Shown here piece by piece: positions 1 through 8,045 of a stretch of 64,000 bases of DNA (within the stretch, counting starts at the first letter, position 1; every line of letters begins with the position of its first letter). Source of the stretch: Streptacidiphilus jeojiense (lineage in GTDB: Bacteria; Actinomycetota; Actinomycetes; Streptomycetales; Streptomycetaceae); NCBI RefSeq assembly GCF_000719095.1, contig NZ_JOEH01000005.1, forward strand, positions 124,001 through 188,000. Reading direction: 5' to 3'. The position numbers and the translations under genes were made by a program. The notes under the pieces were generated by a model, which did not search any database, was not told the origin of the DNA, and was given only the letters and a program-made list of their open reading frames with translations.

Positions 1-226
1 GGTCATTGCGGCTCGGCCAGACGACCTTGCGCAGCTCGGCGATGATCTGCCGGTAGAAGAGCGCGATCCGGGCGAAGATGTTGGGGCGGTCCCCACGCTT
101 CTTCTTGCCGTCCTTGCCTGCTGACCTGTTGGCACGCTTGCGGTCACGGCGGGACAGAGTCTCGCTCTGTTCGTCCGCCGCGTTACCACTGTCAGGTGTC
201 GCGGTGGAGCCCACGGTCTCCGTCAC
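1..226 (-). CDS. secE: SecE preprotein translocase subunit (3' end cut by window)
   Basis: SecE is the small essential membrane subunit of the SecYEG translocon. The GTG start at 226 has a good Shine-Dalgarno (GAGGGA about 4 bases upstream). The visible 75 residues begin MTETVGSTATPDSGN and form a charged cytoplasmic tail with a basic KKKRGD patch. They run into the family hallmark ALFYRQIIAELRKVVWPSRND, just before the single membrane helix, which lies outside the window. A long hydrophilic N-terminal tail is usual in streptomycetes. tRNA-Trp lies directly upstream on the same strand, the common actinobacterial tRNA-Trp/secE/nusG arrangement. Identification is secure; the C-terminus cannot be judged. 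Confidence 0.96.
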   Translation of the reverse strand, partial: MTETVGSTATPDSGNAADEQSETLSRRDRKRANRSAGKDGKKKRGDRPNIFARIALFYRQIIAELRKVVWPSRND

Positions 227-336
227 TCGTCCCTCACCTGAATCCGGGTACCTGTTGCGAGAACCGCAGTGCTTGCGGCCTCGGGAATGCAGTGCTGACG
301 GTACCGCCTGTCGCCGTCAGGCAACAGGGCGGACAG

Positions 337-409
337 CAGGGCCGGAGGGACTTGAACCCCCAACCGCCGGTTTTGGAGACCGGTGCTCTACCAATTGAGC
401 TACGACCCT
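337..409 (-). tRNA. tRNA-Trp (CCA)
   Basis: On the minus strand a full cloverleaf can be drawn. The acceptor AGGGTCG (403-409) pairs with CGGCCCT (338-344) and G is the discriminator (337). The anticodon loop reads CTCCAAA, giving anticodon CCA. The T arm carries GGTTCAAGTCC. No CCA end is encoded. It lies 110 bases upstream of secE and is probably co-transcribed with it. Confidence 0.96.
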
Positions 410-719
410 TTGAATCCGCAGCCACGGATTCGCGAGGCCCAACCTACCGTATCGGGGCTGCCGCGCGGTGAACGCTGCACCCTGAGCCTTCGGGCGGGAC
501 CATCGAGGCTTGAGTGTAGGGGGTGGAACGGTGATTGGTCGAATGGGTAGGCCCCGCTGATCTGCGGCGGCTGCCGGGACCGTGGGCCGATCGGGGCCGA
601 AGCGCCGCTGCTGGGAGCGTCGGCGACGCTGCGAGCGGCGGAGGGAGCGGCGGTGCGGGGCGCATCCGCCGGGTGAAACCTCGATGCCCGGGCGGCGCGG
701 CTTCTGGGACCATGCAGGC
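410..719. other. Intergenic region between tRNA-Trp and the aminotransferase (divergent promoters)
   Basis: This 310-base gap must hold promoters for tRNA-Trp (leftward) and the aminotransferase (rightward). A weak leftward -10-like TACGGT lies near 446-451, with TTCACC-like bases about 16 upstream. No convincing small gene is visible: the open frames here are shadow frames with no supporting start site. Confidence 0.4.
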
Positions 720-1967
720 ATGAGCGCTGCGTTTCCCCACCCAGACCCCAGCATCCGCCCGGCCGACCGTCGGGTCTCGGCCCGCATCGGCGCCATCGCG
801 GAGTCCGCGACCCTCGCCGTCGACGCCAAGGCCAAGGCCCTCAAGGCCGCCGGGCGCCCGGTGATCGGCTTCGGCGCCGGCGAGCCCGACTTCCCGACGC
901 CCGGCTACATCGTGGACGCGGCGGTGGCCGCCTGCCGCGACCCCAAGAACCACCGCTACACCCCGGCCGGCGGGCTGCCCGAGCTCAAGGCCGCCATCGC
1001 GGCGAAGACGCTGCGGGACTCCGGCTGGGCCGTCGAGGCCTCGCAGGTGCTGGTGACCAACGGCGGCAAGCAGGCCATCTACGAGGCCTTCGCCGCGATC
1101 CTGGACCCGGGCGACGAGGTGATCGTGCCCGCGCCGTACTGGACCACCTACCCGGAGTCGATCCAGCTGGCGGGCGGGGTCGCGGTGGAGGTGGTCGCCG
1201 ACGAGACCACCGGCTACAAGGTCTCGGTGCAGCAGCTGGAGGCGGCGCGCACCGAGAACACCAAGGTGCTGCTGTTCGTCTCGCCCTCCAACCCGACCGG
1301 CGCCGTCTACACCCGCGCCGAGGTGGAGGCGGTGGGCCGCTGGGCCGCCGAGCACGGGCTGTGGGTGCTGACCGACGAGATCTACGAACACCTGGTCTAC
1401 GGGGACGCCGAGTTCGTCTCGCTGCCGGTGGCGGTGCCGGAGCTGGCCGACAAGTGCATCGTGGTCAACGGCGTCGCCAAGACCTACGCCATGACCGGCT
1501 GGCGGGTCGGCTGGGTGGTCGGCCCGCAGGACGTGATCAAGGCGGCGACCAACCTGCAGTCGCACGCGACCTCCAATGTGAGCAATGTCGCGCAGGTGGC
1601 GGCGCTGGCGGCGGTCTCCGGGGACCTGGCCGCGGTGGACGAGATGAAGACCGCCTTCGACCGGCGCCGGAAGACCATCGTGCGGATGCTGAACGAGATC
1701 CCCGGGGTGGTCTGCCCGGAGCCGGAGGGCGCGTTCTACGCCTACCCGTCGGTGAAGGGACTGCTGGGCAAGGAGATCCGGGGCCGGCGGGCGCAGTCGT
1801 CCGCGGAGCTGGCGGCGCTGATCCTGGACGAGGCCGAGGTCGCGGTGGTGCCCGGCGAGGCCTTCGGGACGCCGGGGTACCTACGGCTGTCCTACGCACT
1901 GGGCGACGACGACCTGGTCGAGGGCGTCTCCCGGCTGCAGAAGCTGCTGGGCGAGGCGCAGGACTGA
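720..1967 (+). CDS. aspC: Pyridoxal-phosphate aminotransferase, aspartate aminotransferase type
   Basis: A 415-residue fold-type I PLP aminotransferase, most like subgroup Ib aspartate/prephenate aminotransferases, which transfer the amino group of aspartate to 2-oxoglutarate in the cytoplasm. Visible hallmarks are [10 protein letters not shown] near residue 53, the PYWTTYPE cofactor/substrate region near 139, [10 protein letters not shown] around 188-197 (Asn191), TDEIYEHL near 218 (Asp219, Tyr222), the Schiff-base lysine in [16 protein letters not shown] (Lys254), and the C-terminal GYLRLSYAL containing the carboxylate-binding Arg. The ATG at 720 matches the family length; the frame stays open upstream but with unconserved, arginine-rich sequence. 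It is transcribed away from tRNA-Trp and secE. Aspartate specificity is inferred from family similarity. Confidence 0.9.
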   Translation: MSAAFPHPDPSIRPADRRVSARIGAIAESATLAVDAKAKALKAAGRPVIGFGAGEPDFPTPGYIVDAAVAACRDPKNHRYTPAGGLPELKAAIAAKTLRDSGWAVEASQVLVTNGGKQAIYEAFAAILDPGDEVIVPAPYWTTYPESIQLAGGVAVEVVADETTGYKVSVQQLEAARTENTKVLLFVSPSNPTGAVYTRAEVEAVGRWAAEHGLWVLTDEIYEHLVYGDAEFVSLPVAVPELADKCIVVNGVAKTYAMTGWRVGWVVGPQDVIKAATNLQSHATSNVSNVAQVAALAAVSGDLAAVDEMKTAFDRRRKTIVRMLNEIPGVVCPEPEGAFYAYPSVKGLLGKEIRGRRAQSSAELAALILDEAEVAVVPGEAFGTPGYLRLSYALGDDDLVEGVSRLQKLLGEAQD

Positions 1968-2088
1968 AGTCGCTTCTCGGGGCCCGTCGGCCCGGCTCCG
2001 GCCCGGGCGGCGGGCCCTCGATTCACTCGATCGAGCGTCTTGACCAGGTTGTTTTCCACCATCAGGCTGAGTACGCAAAGATCTGTGG

Positions 2089-3126
2089 ATGGAACAGGTA
2101 CCCACCGCGCCGGCCCTCCGCGATGTTCGTCTGCTGCCCAAAGCCCATCTGCATCTGCACTTTACCGGCTCCATGCGTCCGGCCACGCTGTTGGAGCTCG
2201 CCGACAAGCACGGAGTGCACCTGCCCGAGGCATTGAGCTCCGGTACCCCGCCGAAGCTCAGGGCGACCGACGAACGCGGCTGGTTCCGGTTCCAGCGGCT
2301 CTACGACATGGCGCGGTCGGTGCTGCGCGACGAGGACGACATACGGCGCCTGGTGCTCGAGGCCGCCGAGGACGAACGGGCCGACGGCAGCGGCTGGTTG
2401 GAGATCCAGGTCGATCCGACCTCCTATGCGCCCAGGCTGGGCGGCCTGATCCCGGCTGTCGAACTGATCCTGGGGGCGATCGAGGACGCCTCCCGGGCCA
2501 CCGGGGTCGGCATCAGGATCCTGATCGCCGCCAACCGGATGAAGCACCCGCTGGACGCCCGTACGCTGGCCCGGCTGGCGATCCGCTACGCCGACCGCGG
2601 CGTGGTCGGCTTCGGCCTGTCCAATGACGAACGGCGGGGAATGGCACGGGACTTCGACCGGGCCTTCGCCATCGCCCGGGAGGGCGGACTGCTGGCCGCA
2701 CCGCACGGCGGCGAGCTGGCAGGCCCGGCCAGCGTCCGGGACTGCCTGGACGATCTGGGCGCGGGGCGGATCGGGCACGGGGTGCGCGCGGCCGAGGACC
2801 CGCGGTTGATGCAGCGGCTGGCGGACCGTCAGATCACCTGCGAGGTCTGCCCTGCGTCCAATGTGGCGCTGGGGGTGTACGAGAAGCCCGAGGACGTTCC
2901 GCTGCGCACCCTGTTCGAGGCCGGGGTGCCGATGGCGCTGGGGGCCGACGACCCGCTGCTGTTCGGTTCGCGGCTGGCCGAGCAGTACGAGTCGGCGCGG
3001 ATGGTGCACGGCTTCAGCGACGCCGAGCTGGCCGAGCTCGCCCGGCAGTCGGTGCGCGCCTCGCGGGCGCCGGAGAAGGTGAAGCAGGAGCTGCTGGCCG
3101 GGGTGGACAGCTGGCTGGTGAGCTGA
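2089..3126 (+). CDS. add: Adenosine deaminase family protein
   Basis: A 345-residue member of the adenosine/AMP deaminase branch of metal-dependent hydrolases, which deaminate adenosine (or related purines or 6-aminodeoxyfutalosine) to the keto form. The N-terminal metal site is PKAHLHLHFTGSMRP (His22 and His24). The proton-donor Glu is in PHGGELAGP near residue 205. GRIGHGVRA supplies the next His, and ALGADDPLLF near residue 284 the metal-binding Asp pair. The usual Asp of HxHLDG is a Thr here (HFTG), a variant I associate with some actinobacterial deaminases, so the substrate may differ from adenosine. The length is typical. It follows the aminotransferase by 121 bases on the same strand and converges with murB. 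Confidence 0.85.
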   Translation: MEQVPTAPALRDVRLLPKAHLHLHFTGSMRPATLLELADKHGVHLPEALSSGTPPKLRATDERGWFRFQRLYDMARSVLRDEDDIRRLVLEAAEDERADGSGWLEIQVDPTSYAPRLGGLIPAVELILGAIEDASRATGVGIRILIAANRMKHPLDARTLARLAIRYADRGVVGFGLSNDERRGMARDFDRAFAIAREGGLLAAPHGGELAGPASVRDCLDDLGAGRIGHGVRAAEDPRLMQRLADRQITCEVCPASNVALGVYEKPEDVPLRTLFEAGVPMALGADDPLLFGSRLAEQYESARMVHGFSDAELAELARQSVRASRAPEKVKQELLAGVDSWLVS

Positions 3127-3181
3127 GGCCGTCCGCCGGGCCGCACCGCGGGCCGGGACGCCCCCGGCGGCTGAAGGGTTC

Positions 3182-4240
3182 CTAGAGCTCCACGCCCACC
3201 AGGACGGGCTCGTTGACCAGGGTGACGCCGAAGGCGGCCTGGACGCCGGTGCGGATCTCGCGGGCGAGGGCGAGCAGGTCCTCGGTGCTGGCCCGGCCGC
3301 GGTTGGTGAGGGCCAGGGTGTGCTTACCGGAGAGGCGGGCCGGGCCGGAGCCGTAGCCCTTGGCGAAGCCCGACTTCTCGATCAGCCAGGCGGCCGAGGT
3401 CTTGGTGCTGCCGTCCGCCGCCGGGTACGCCGGGAAGGCGGCGTCCGGGCCCAGCCGGTCCCGGACCCGGGCGGTGAAGGCGGCGAACTGCTCCGGGGCG
3501 AGAACGGGGTTGGTGAAGAAGGACCCCGCCGACCAGGTGTCGTGGTCGGACGGGTCCAGGACCATGCCCTTGCCCGAACGCAGTTTCAGGACCGCTTCAC
3601 GCGCCGCGGTGAGTTCCACCCGCTCACCCGGCTCGACGCCCAGGGTGCGGGCCGCCTCGGCGTAGCGGACCGGGGTGGAGCGGCCTCCGGCGTCCTCCAG
3701 GGCGAAGCGGACCCGGAGCACCACATGGCGCTCCGGATCGGCCTTGAAGCGGCTGTGCCGGTAGGAGAAGTCGCAGTCGGCCCCGGCCAGGGTCACCACC
3801 CGGTCGGCGCTGCGGTCGAAGGCAACGACCTCGGTGATGGTGGCCGCGACCTCCTGGCCGTAGGCACCGACGTTCTGGACCGGCGTGGCGCCGACCGAGC
3901 CGGGGATGCCGGCCAGGAACTCGATGCCGGCCAGGCCGTGCCGGAGCACCGTCTCGTCGACCAGGTCGGCCCAGATCTCGCCGGCCGCCGCCTCCAGGAC
4001 GGTCCCGTCCAGGCTGCGGCCGCGGGTCGCGATGTGGAGCACGGTGCCCTCGAAGCCCTTGTCGCCGATGACGAGGTTGCTCCCGCCGCCGAGGACCAGC
4101 AGCGGCTCACCGGACCGGTCCGCCTGCCGCACGGTCTCGACGACCTCGGCATCGGTGGTGGCGGTCACCAGCCTTCGGGCCGGGCCGCCGAGGCGGATGG
4201 TGGTCAGCTGGGCGAGGGGGGCGTCCTGGAGTTCCTGCAC
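3182..4240 (-). CDS. murB: UDP-N-acetylenolpyruvoylglucosamine reductase
   Basis: MurB makes UDP-MurNAc by NADPH-dependent reduction in cytoplasmic peptidoglycan synthesis. The 352-residue product shows the FAD-binding LLVLGGGSNLVI near residue 48, GSVGATPVQNVGAYGQEV near 115, the YRHSRFK substrate loop near 160, and GSFFTNPVL with the catalytic serine near 235. The C-terminal AAWLIEKSGFAKG supplies the conserved Glu/Lys. The loop layout and length fit type I MurB. The start is GTG at 4240. The gene stands alone and converges with the deaminase (55-base gap). Single-copy housekeeping gene, secure call. Confidence 0.95.
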   Translation of the reverse strand: MQELQDAPLAQLTTIRLGGPARRLVTATTDAEVVETVRQADRSGEPLLVLGGGSNLVIGDKGFEGTVLHIATRGRSLDGTVLEAAAGEIWADLVDETVLRHGLAGIEFLAGIPGSVGATPVQNVGAYGQEVAATITEVVAFDRSADRVVTLAGADCDFSYRHSRFKADPERHVVLRVRFALEDAGGRSTPVRYAEAARTLGVEPGERVELTAAREAVLKLRSGKGMVLDPSDHDTWSAGSFFTNPVLAPEQFAAFTARVRDRLGPDAAFPAYPAADGSTKTSAAWLIEKSGFAKGYGSGPARLSGKHTLALTNRGRASTEDLLALAREIRTGVQAAFGVTLVNEPVLVGVEL

Positions 4241-4343
4241 GGGACCACCCTAAGGGTGGACACGGCGGCGCCCGGCCCGCCCCGGGTGGGGTGGACCGGG
4301 CGCGGGCCGGGAGGGCCTGATCCCCGGGTGGCCAGGTGCCGGG

Positions 4344-5768
4344 TCAGGCGACCGGGCTGAGTGCGGGCGCGTCCTGTGCCGGGTCCGGCACCGGGGCGGC
4401 GTTCCGGCGCCACCGCGGGACGATCAGCGCCGAGACGGTCGCGGCGGCGATGGCGGCCGCGCCGACCCAGAGCGCCGGGGTCAGCCCGTCGGCGTAGCGC
4501 TGCGCGCTGCTGAAGTCGCCGCTGGCGGTGAAGACCGAGGTGAGCACGGCCACCCCGAGCGCTCCGCCGATCTCCCGGAAGGCGTTGTTCGCCCCCGAGG
4601 CGACCCCCTGCTCCTCCGGCTTCACGGATCCCATGAGCACGGTGGTGACCGGGGCGAAGAAGAGCGCCATGCCGACCCCGGAGAGCACCAGCGGGGGGAT
4701 CTGCGAGCTGTAGTCGACGTGGGCCGCGACGATCAGGGCGAACCAGACCAGTCCGGCGGCCTGCAGGGCGAGCCCGGTGGCGATGATGATCCGTCCGCCG
4801 ATCCGGTCGGCCAGCATCCCGGCGAGCGGGGCGACCACCATGGGCATCGCGGTCCAGGGCAGCATCCGGACGCCGGCCTCCATCGGGGTGTATCCCTGGG
4901 CGGTCTGCAGCCACTGGCTGAGCAGGAAGATCGAGCCGAACATCCCGACCGACATCAGCAGCGAGGCACCGTTCACCGCGGCGAAGGCGCGGTTGCGGAA
5001 CAGCCGCATCGGCAGCAGCGGGGCGTCGGTGCGCAGCTCCCAGGCCACGAACGCGATCAGCAGCAGCACGCCGGCGACCAGGGCGGCCAGCACGGTGGAA
5101 CTGGTCCAGCCGTCGGAGTTGCCGCGGATCAGGGCGAAGACGATGCCGAAGAGTCCGGCGCTGGCCAGCGCGGTGCCGGGGATGTCGAGCCGGCTGTTGG
5201 GGCCGCGGCTCTCGGTCAGCCGCAGCCGGGCCAGCGGCAGCAGGGCCAGTCCGATCGGGACGTTCAGGGCGAAGATCCACTGCCAGGAGAGGTGTTCGAC
5301 CACGGTGCCGCCGATCAGCGGGCCCATCGCGACGGCCATGCCGTTGACTGCACCCCAGGCTCCGAAGGCCAGGCCGCGCCTGGCCGGTGGTACGGCCGAG
5401 GTGAGCAGGGTCAGGCTGACCGGGGTGAGCAGGGCTGCTCCCACCCCCTGGGCGGCCCGGGCGGCGATGAGTTCGCCGATCCCCGGTGCCAGCGCCGCGG
5501 CCAGCGAGGAGAGCGTGAAGAGGCTGAGTCCGACGGTGAAGAGGCGGCGGCGGCCGAAGCGGTCGCCCAGCGCGGCGCCCAGCATCAGCAGCACCGCGAA
5601 GGTGAGCGTGTAGGCGTTGACGGTCCACTCCAGGTCGGTGATGCCGCCGCCGAGGTGGGTCCGGATGGAGGGGAGGGCGGTGGTGACGACCAGGTTGTCC
5701 AGCGCGGCCATGAAGCCGGCCGTGCTGGTGATCACGAAGGCCCAGACTGCTGGGTTTCCCTTGCGCAT
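4344..5768 (-). CDS. MFS multidrug exporter, DHA2 (14-TM, EmrB/QacA) family
   Basis: A 474-residue proton-coupled drug exporter of the plasma membrane. It has about 14 hydrophobic segments. Motif A is GAALGDRFGRRRLF after TM2, and the motif C-like region is PLIGGTVVEHLSWQWIFALNVPIG. The N-terminal ALDNLVVTTALPSI is typical of DHA2 transporters. The start at 5768 is chosen because AAAGGGAAC sits just upstream; the frame stays open for 20 more unconserved codons. The TetR gene lies 122 bases upstream on the same strand, and a palindrome resembling the TetR operator lies at 5816-5835. The exported compound cannot be predicted. Confidence 0.9.
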   Translation of the reverse strand: MRKGNPAVWAFVITSTAGFMAALDNLVVTTALPSIRTHLGGGITDLEWTVNAYTLTFAVLLMLGAALGDRFGRRRLFTVGLSLFTLSSLAAALAPGIGELIAARAAQGVGAALLTPVSLTLLTSAVPPARRGLAFGAWGAVNGMAVAMGPLIGGTVVEHLSWQWIFALNVPIGLALLPLARLRLTESRGPNSRLDIPGTALASAGLFGIVFALIRGNSDGWTSSTVLAALVAGVLLLIAFVAWELRTDAPLLPMRLFRNRAFAAVNGASLLMSVGMFGSIFLLSQWLQTAQGYTPMEAGVRMLPWTAMPMVVAPLAGMLADRIGGRIIIATGLALQAAGLVWFALIVAAHVDYSSQIPPLVLSGVGMALFFAPVTTVLMGSVKPEEQGVASGANNAFREIGGALGVAVLTSVFTASGDFSSAQRYADGLTPALWVGAAAIAAATVSALIVPRWRRNAAPVPDPAQDAPALSPVA

Positions 5769-5815
5769 GACGGTTCCCTTTGGTTGAGGCCCCCCGGCTC
5801 GGGGGGAACCTGATG

Positions 5816-5835
5816 AGTTATCGATCAATAACTTT
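5816..5835. promoter_or_regulatory. Second TetR-like operator, upstream of the MFS exporter
   Basis: AGTTAT (5816-5821) and ATAACT (5828-5833) form an inverted repeat with a 6-base spacer. The minus-strand half-site AAAGTTATT (5827-5835) matches eight of nine bases of the half-site AAAGTTAGT in the perfect palindrome upstream of the TetR gene. It lies 48 bases before the exporter start, where a repressor would act. The half-site spacing differs from the first operator, so shared binding is an inference. Confidence 0.6.
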
Positions 5836-5890
5836 CACGGGCAGAGAAAAGCGGCGCGAAGCGCACACCGCTCCGAACGGCTGCCGCCGG

Positions 5891-6448
5891 CTAGCACTCG
5901 CTGGACTCGAAGCCCTTCCAGATCCGGTGCTCCTGCGGAAAGCCCATCGCGACCAGCGCGTTGATCAGCATTCCTTCGGCGAAGAAGCCCGTGGTCTCCC
6001 CCGGGGTCATCCCGGCCGCGGCCGCCACCGAGTCCCAGAGGTCGACCCACATCGCCCGGACCGCCTCCCCCACCTCGGTGTCGCCCGCGGACTCGGCGGC
6101 GAAGGTGGAGACGTACATCTGCATCTGCATCAGCAGCCGGCTGCGGTCGGTGATCAGCTCGAAGTAGGCGAGCCCCATCGCCTCCCGGGCCTCCTTGCCC
6201 TCCAGGCCTTCGGCCGCCTTCAGGAAGGTCTCCCGGACGTCGTCCATGCAGCGCCGGACGGCGGCCTCGAACAGCGCCCGCTTGTTGGGGAAGAGCCGGA
6301 AGAGATAGGGCTGGGAGACGCCGACCCGAGTGGCGATCGCCTGGGTGGAGGTCCCGTTGTAGCCGCGCTCGGCAAACTCGATCATGGAGGCGCGGATGAC
6401 GCTCTCGCGTCGCTCCTCCGCTGTCATTCTCATGCTCGTCTTCGCCAT
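5891..6448 (-). CDS. TetR family transcriptional regulator
   Basis: A 185-residue TetR-family repressor. The N-terminal helix-turn-helix spans about residues 15-60, with IEFAERGYNGTSTQAIATRVG followed by VSQPYLFRLFPNKRALFEAAV, the canonical recognition helix region. The C-terminal ligand/dimer domain carries a methionine-rich stretch (LLMQMQMYV), which suggests a hydrophobic ligand. The ATG at 6448 has no Shine-Dalgarno and lies six bases from a perfect palindrome, so the mRNA may be leaderless; the ATG at 6433 is an alternative. It probably represses itself and the MFS exporter immediately downstream. The ligand is unknown. Confidence 0.9.
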   Translation of the reverse strand: MAKTSMRMTAEERRESVIRASMIEFAERGYNGTSTQAIATRVGVSQPYLFRLFPNKRALFEAAVRRCMDDVRETFLKAAEGLEGKEAREAMGLAYFELITDRSRLLMQMQMYVSTFAAESAGDTEVGEAVRAMWVDLWDSVAAAAGMTPGETTGFFAEGMLINALVAMGFPQEHRIWKGFESSEC

Positions 6449-6454
6449 GGGTTA

Positions 6455-6480
6455 AAAGTTAGTGGCTGATTACTAACTTT
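6455..6480. promoter_or_regulatory. TetR operator (perfect 9-bp inverted repeat)
   Basis: AAAGTTAGT (6455-6463) and ACTAACTTT (6472-6480) are exact reverse complements separated by 8 bases. The A+T content is strikingly high for this genome. It abuts the TetR start, so it is the likely autoregulatory operator. Confidence 0.8.
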
Positions 6481-6502
6481 GCAAGGGGCCACCGGAAACT
6501 GA

Positions 6503-6537
6503 GATGCGCCCCTCCGGACGGTTCCGGGGGGCGCATC
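6503..6537 (-). terminator. Hairpin terminator after the dehydratase pair
   Basis: GATGCGCCCC (6503-6512) pairs with GGGGCGCATC (6528-6537), with further CCGG pairing inside. It lies 22 bases beyond the hadB-like stop codon on the minus strand. No U-tract, as is common in Streptomyces. Confidence 0.65.
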
Positions 6538-6559
6538 CGTCAGTGCAGGTCAGAGCAGG

Positions 6560-6988
6560 TCAGAGCAGCTGGACCACGGCGCGGGACATGCCGAGCACCT
6601 TCTCGCCGCCGCTGGTCGCCAGCAGGTCCACCCGGACCCGGCGGTCCTCCAGCTTCGCCGCGACCTTGCCGGTGACCTCGATCACAGCACCCGTCCCGTC
6701 ATTGGGGACGACGACCGGCTTGGTGAAGCGGACGCCGTACTCCACCACCGCACCGGGGTCCCCCAGCCAGTCGGTGACCACCCGGATCGCCTCGGCCATG
6801 GTGAACATGCCGTGCCCGATGACATCGGGCAGGCCGACCGAGCGGGCGAAGGCCTCGTTCCAGTGGATGGGGTTGAAGTCCCCGGAGGCGCCCGCGTACT
6901 GCACCAGAGTGGCGCGGGTCACGGGGAAGGACTGGGCCGGGAGCTGCGAGCCGACCTCGACCTCGTCGTAGTTCACCTGTGCGGGCAT
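6560..6988 (-). CDS. MaoC-like (3R)-hydroxyacyl dehydratase, HadB type
   Basis: A 142-residue hot-dog-fold hydratase/dehydratase, the catalytic half of a HadAB-like heterodimer. It carries hydratase-2 motif residues in GDFNPIHWNEAFARSVGLPDVIGHGM near residues 36-61, with the Asp and His of the catalytic dyad. The ATG at 6988 has GGGGGA at good spacing; a GTG two codons upstream (6994) overlaps the hadA stop and is possible. It is cotranscribed with the hadA-like gene. The order rpmG, hadA, hadB is also known from mycobacteria, where these proteins serve the fatty-acid elongation cycle. In a streptomycete, which lacks mycolic acids, the acyl substrate is uncertain. Confidence 0.85.
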   Translation of the reverse strand: MPAQVNYDEVEVGSQLPAQSFPVTRATLVQYAGASGDFNPIHWNEAFARSVGLPDVIGHGMFTMAEAIRVVTDWLGDPGAVVEYGVRFTKPVVVPNDGTGAVIEVTGKVAAKLEDRRVRVDLLATSGGEKVLGMSRAVVQLL

Positions 6989-6990
6989 CG

Positions 6991-7443
6991 TCACTCCCCC
7001 TCGGCGGCGCGGGCCACCAGCATCATGTAGGCGGTCACCACGTGCTCGCCGCTCTCCTCGTGGACGTCGCCGCGGACCGAGAGGATGTCGTTCCCGGCCA
7101 GGGACTTGATCGAGTCGATGGTGCAGGTGACCGAGAGCCGGTCGCCGGCGCGCACCGGACGGGTGTACGTGAAGCGCTGGTCGCCGTGGACCACCCGGGA
7201 GAAGTCCAGGCCCAGGTCGGAGTCGTTCACCACCTGGGCCGCCGCGCGGTAGGTCAGCACAAAGGGGAAGGTGGGCGGCGCGATGACATCGGGATGCCCC
7301 AGTGCCTTCGCCGCATCCGTGTCCAGATAGGCGGGGTTGGCGTCACCGACGGCCTCGGCGAACTCGCGGATCTTCTCGCGGCCGACCTCGTAGACCGTGG
7401 TGGGCGGGTAGGTCCGCCCGATGAAGGAAGGATCGAGCGGCAT
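6991..7443 (-). CDS. MaoC-like dehydratase, N-terminal-domain type (HadA type)
   Basis: A 150-residue hot-dog-fold protein, likely the substrate-binding partner of the adjacent HadB-type subunit. It begins PLDPSFIGRTYPPTTVYEV and contains IREFAEAVGDANPAYLD, APPTFPFVL and VVHGDQRFTYTRPVRAGD, all typical of the MaoC N-terminal/HadA branch. That branch lacks the Asp-His dyad of HadB. The ATG at 7443 is preferred because GAGGAG sits seven bases upstream; a TTG-initiated extension to 7491 has no ribosome site. Its stop overlaps the possible GTG start of hadB, indicating translational coupling. Confidence 0.85.
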   Translation of the reverse strand: MPLDPSFIGRTYPPTTVYEVGREKIREFAEAVGDANPAYLDTDAAKALGHPDVIAPPTFPFVLTYRAAAQVVNDSDLGLDFSRVVHGDQRFTYTRPVRAGDRLSVTCTIDSIKSLAGNDILSVRGDVHEESGEHVVTAYMMLVARAAEGE

Positions 7444-7519
7444 GGGCAGCTCCTCGTCGTGCGACACGTCAGTAGGTAAGTCGTTCTTCAAGGAGAAAGG
7501 TAGCCGGACCTGACGCAGC

Positions 7520-7551
7520 GAAGGCCGCCCCCACGGGTGGGAGCGGCCTTC
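7520..7551 (-). terminator. Hairpin between rpmG and the hadA-like gene
   Basis: GAAGGCCGC (7520-7528) pairs with GCGGCCTTC (7543-7551), and an inner CCCAC/GTGGG extends the stem. It lies 50 bases after rpmG and 77 before the hadA start, so it would end or attenuate rpmG transcription. Confidence 0.7.
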
Positions 7552-7600
7552 GCCCTTACAGCCTTGGCGATATCGCCGGACGTGCGATGGAACGCAGAGG

Positions 7601-7765
7601 TCAGCGGGTCTCGCGGTGCGCGGTGTGCGAGTTGCAACGGGGGCAGTGCTTCTTCATCTCAAGACGGTCCGGGTCGTTACGCCGGTTCTTCTTGGTGATG
7701 TAGTTCCGCTCCTTGCACTCCACGCAGGCCAGCGTGATCTTCGGGCGGACATCAGTGGCGGCCAC
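7601..7765 (-). CDS. rpmG: 50S ribosomal protein L33, zinc-binding form
   Basis: A 54-residue ribosomal protein of the large subunit. It starts with GTG at 7765 behind GAGGAAGG. The protein reads [19 protein letters not shown] through [16 protein letters not shown]. The two CxxC pairs (CVEC at 14-17, CPRC at 41-44) mark the zinc-containing C+ form, as opposed to the zinc-free paralogue that actinobacteria express under zinc limitation. It lies between tRNA-Met and the had pair on the same strand, a conserved actinobacterial order. Confidence 0.97.
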   Translation of the reverse strand: MAATDVRPKITLACVECKERNYITKKNRRNDPDRLEMKKHCPRCNSHTAHRETR

Positions 7766-7810
7766 AGGAGTGCCTTCCTCGGACAGACAACGTTATGAAC
7801 ACAGACAAGA

Positions 7811-7846
7811 GTAGCCGACCGGGAGGGTTACCCTACAATCGGCTAC
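7811..7846 (-). promoter_or_regulatory. Nested inverted repeat between tRNA-Met and rpmG
   Basis: Outer arms GTAGCCGA (7811-7818) and TCGGCTAC (7839-7846) enclose AGGGTTACCCT (7824-7834), itself palindromic. On the transcribed strand it follows tRNA-Met by six bases and precedes rpmG by 45. It could be a tRNA terminator, a processing site or part of the rpmG promoter. Confidence 0.55.
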
Positions 7847-7852
7847 ACGGCG

Positions 7853-7928
7853 TGGTAGCGGTGACCGGACTTGAACCGGTGACACAGCGATTATGAGCCG
7901 CTTGCTCTACCAACTGAGCTACACCGCC
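7853..7928 (-). tRNA. tRNA-Met (CAT)
   Basis: The acceptor GGCGGTG (7922-7928) pairs with CACCGCT, followed by discriminator A and an encoded CCA (7853-7855). The anticodon loop is CTCATAA, giving CAT. The T arm has GGTTCAAGTCC. The first pair is G-U rather than an unpaired C1-A72, so this is the elongator type rather than the initiator. Confidence 0.93.
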
Positions 7929-7972
7929 ACGACGATTGAGCGCCCCGCCGAAGCGGGGCACCTTCTCATCCG

Positions 7973-8045
7973 AGCCCCCATGCGGAATCGAACCGCAGAC
8001 CTTCTCCTTACCATGGAGACGCTCTACCGACTGAGCTATAGGGGC
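7973..8045 (-). tRNA. tRNA-Thr (GGT)
   Basis: The acceptor GCCCCTA (8039-8045) pairs with TGGGGGC (7974-7980), with discriminator U. The anticodon stem TCTCC/GGAGA encloses loop ATGGTAA, giving anticodon GGT. The T arm is GGTTCGATTCC. No encoded CCA. It lies 44 bases upstream of tRNA-Met, probably in one transcript; a small GCCCCGC/GCGGGGC hairpin sits in the spacer. Confidence 0.95.
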
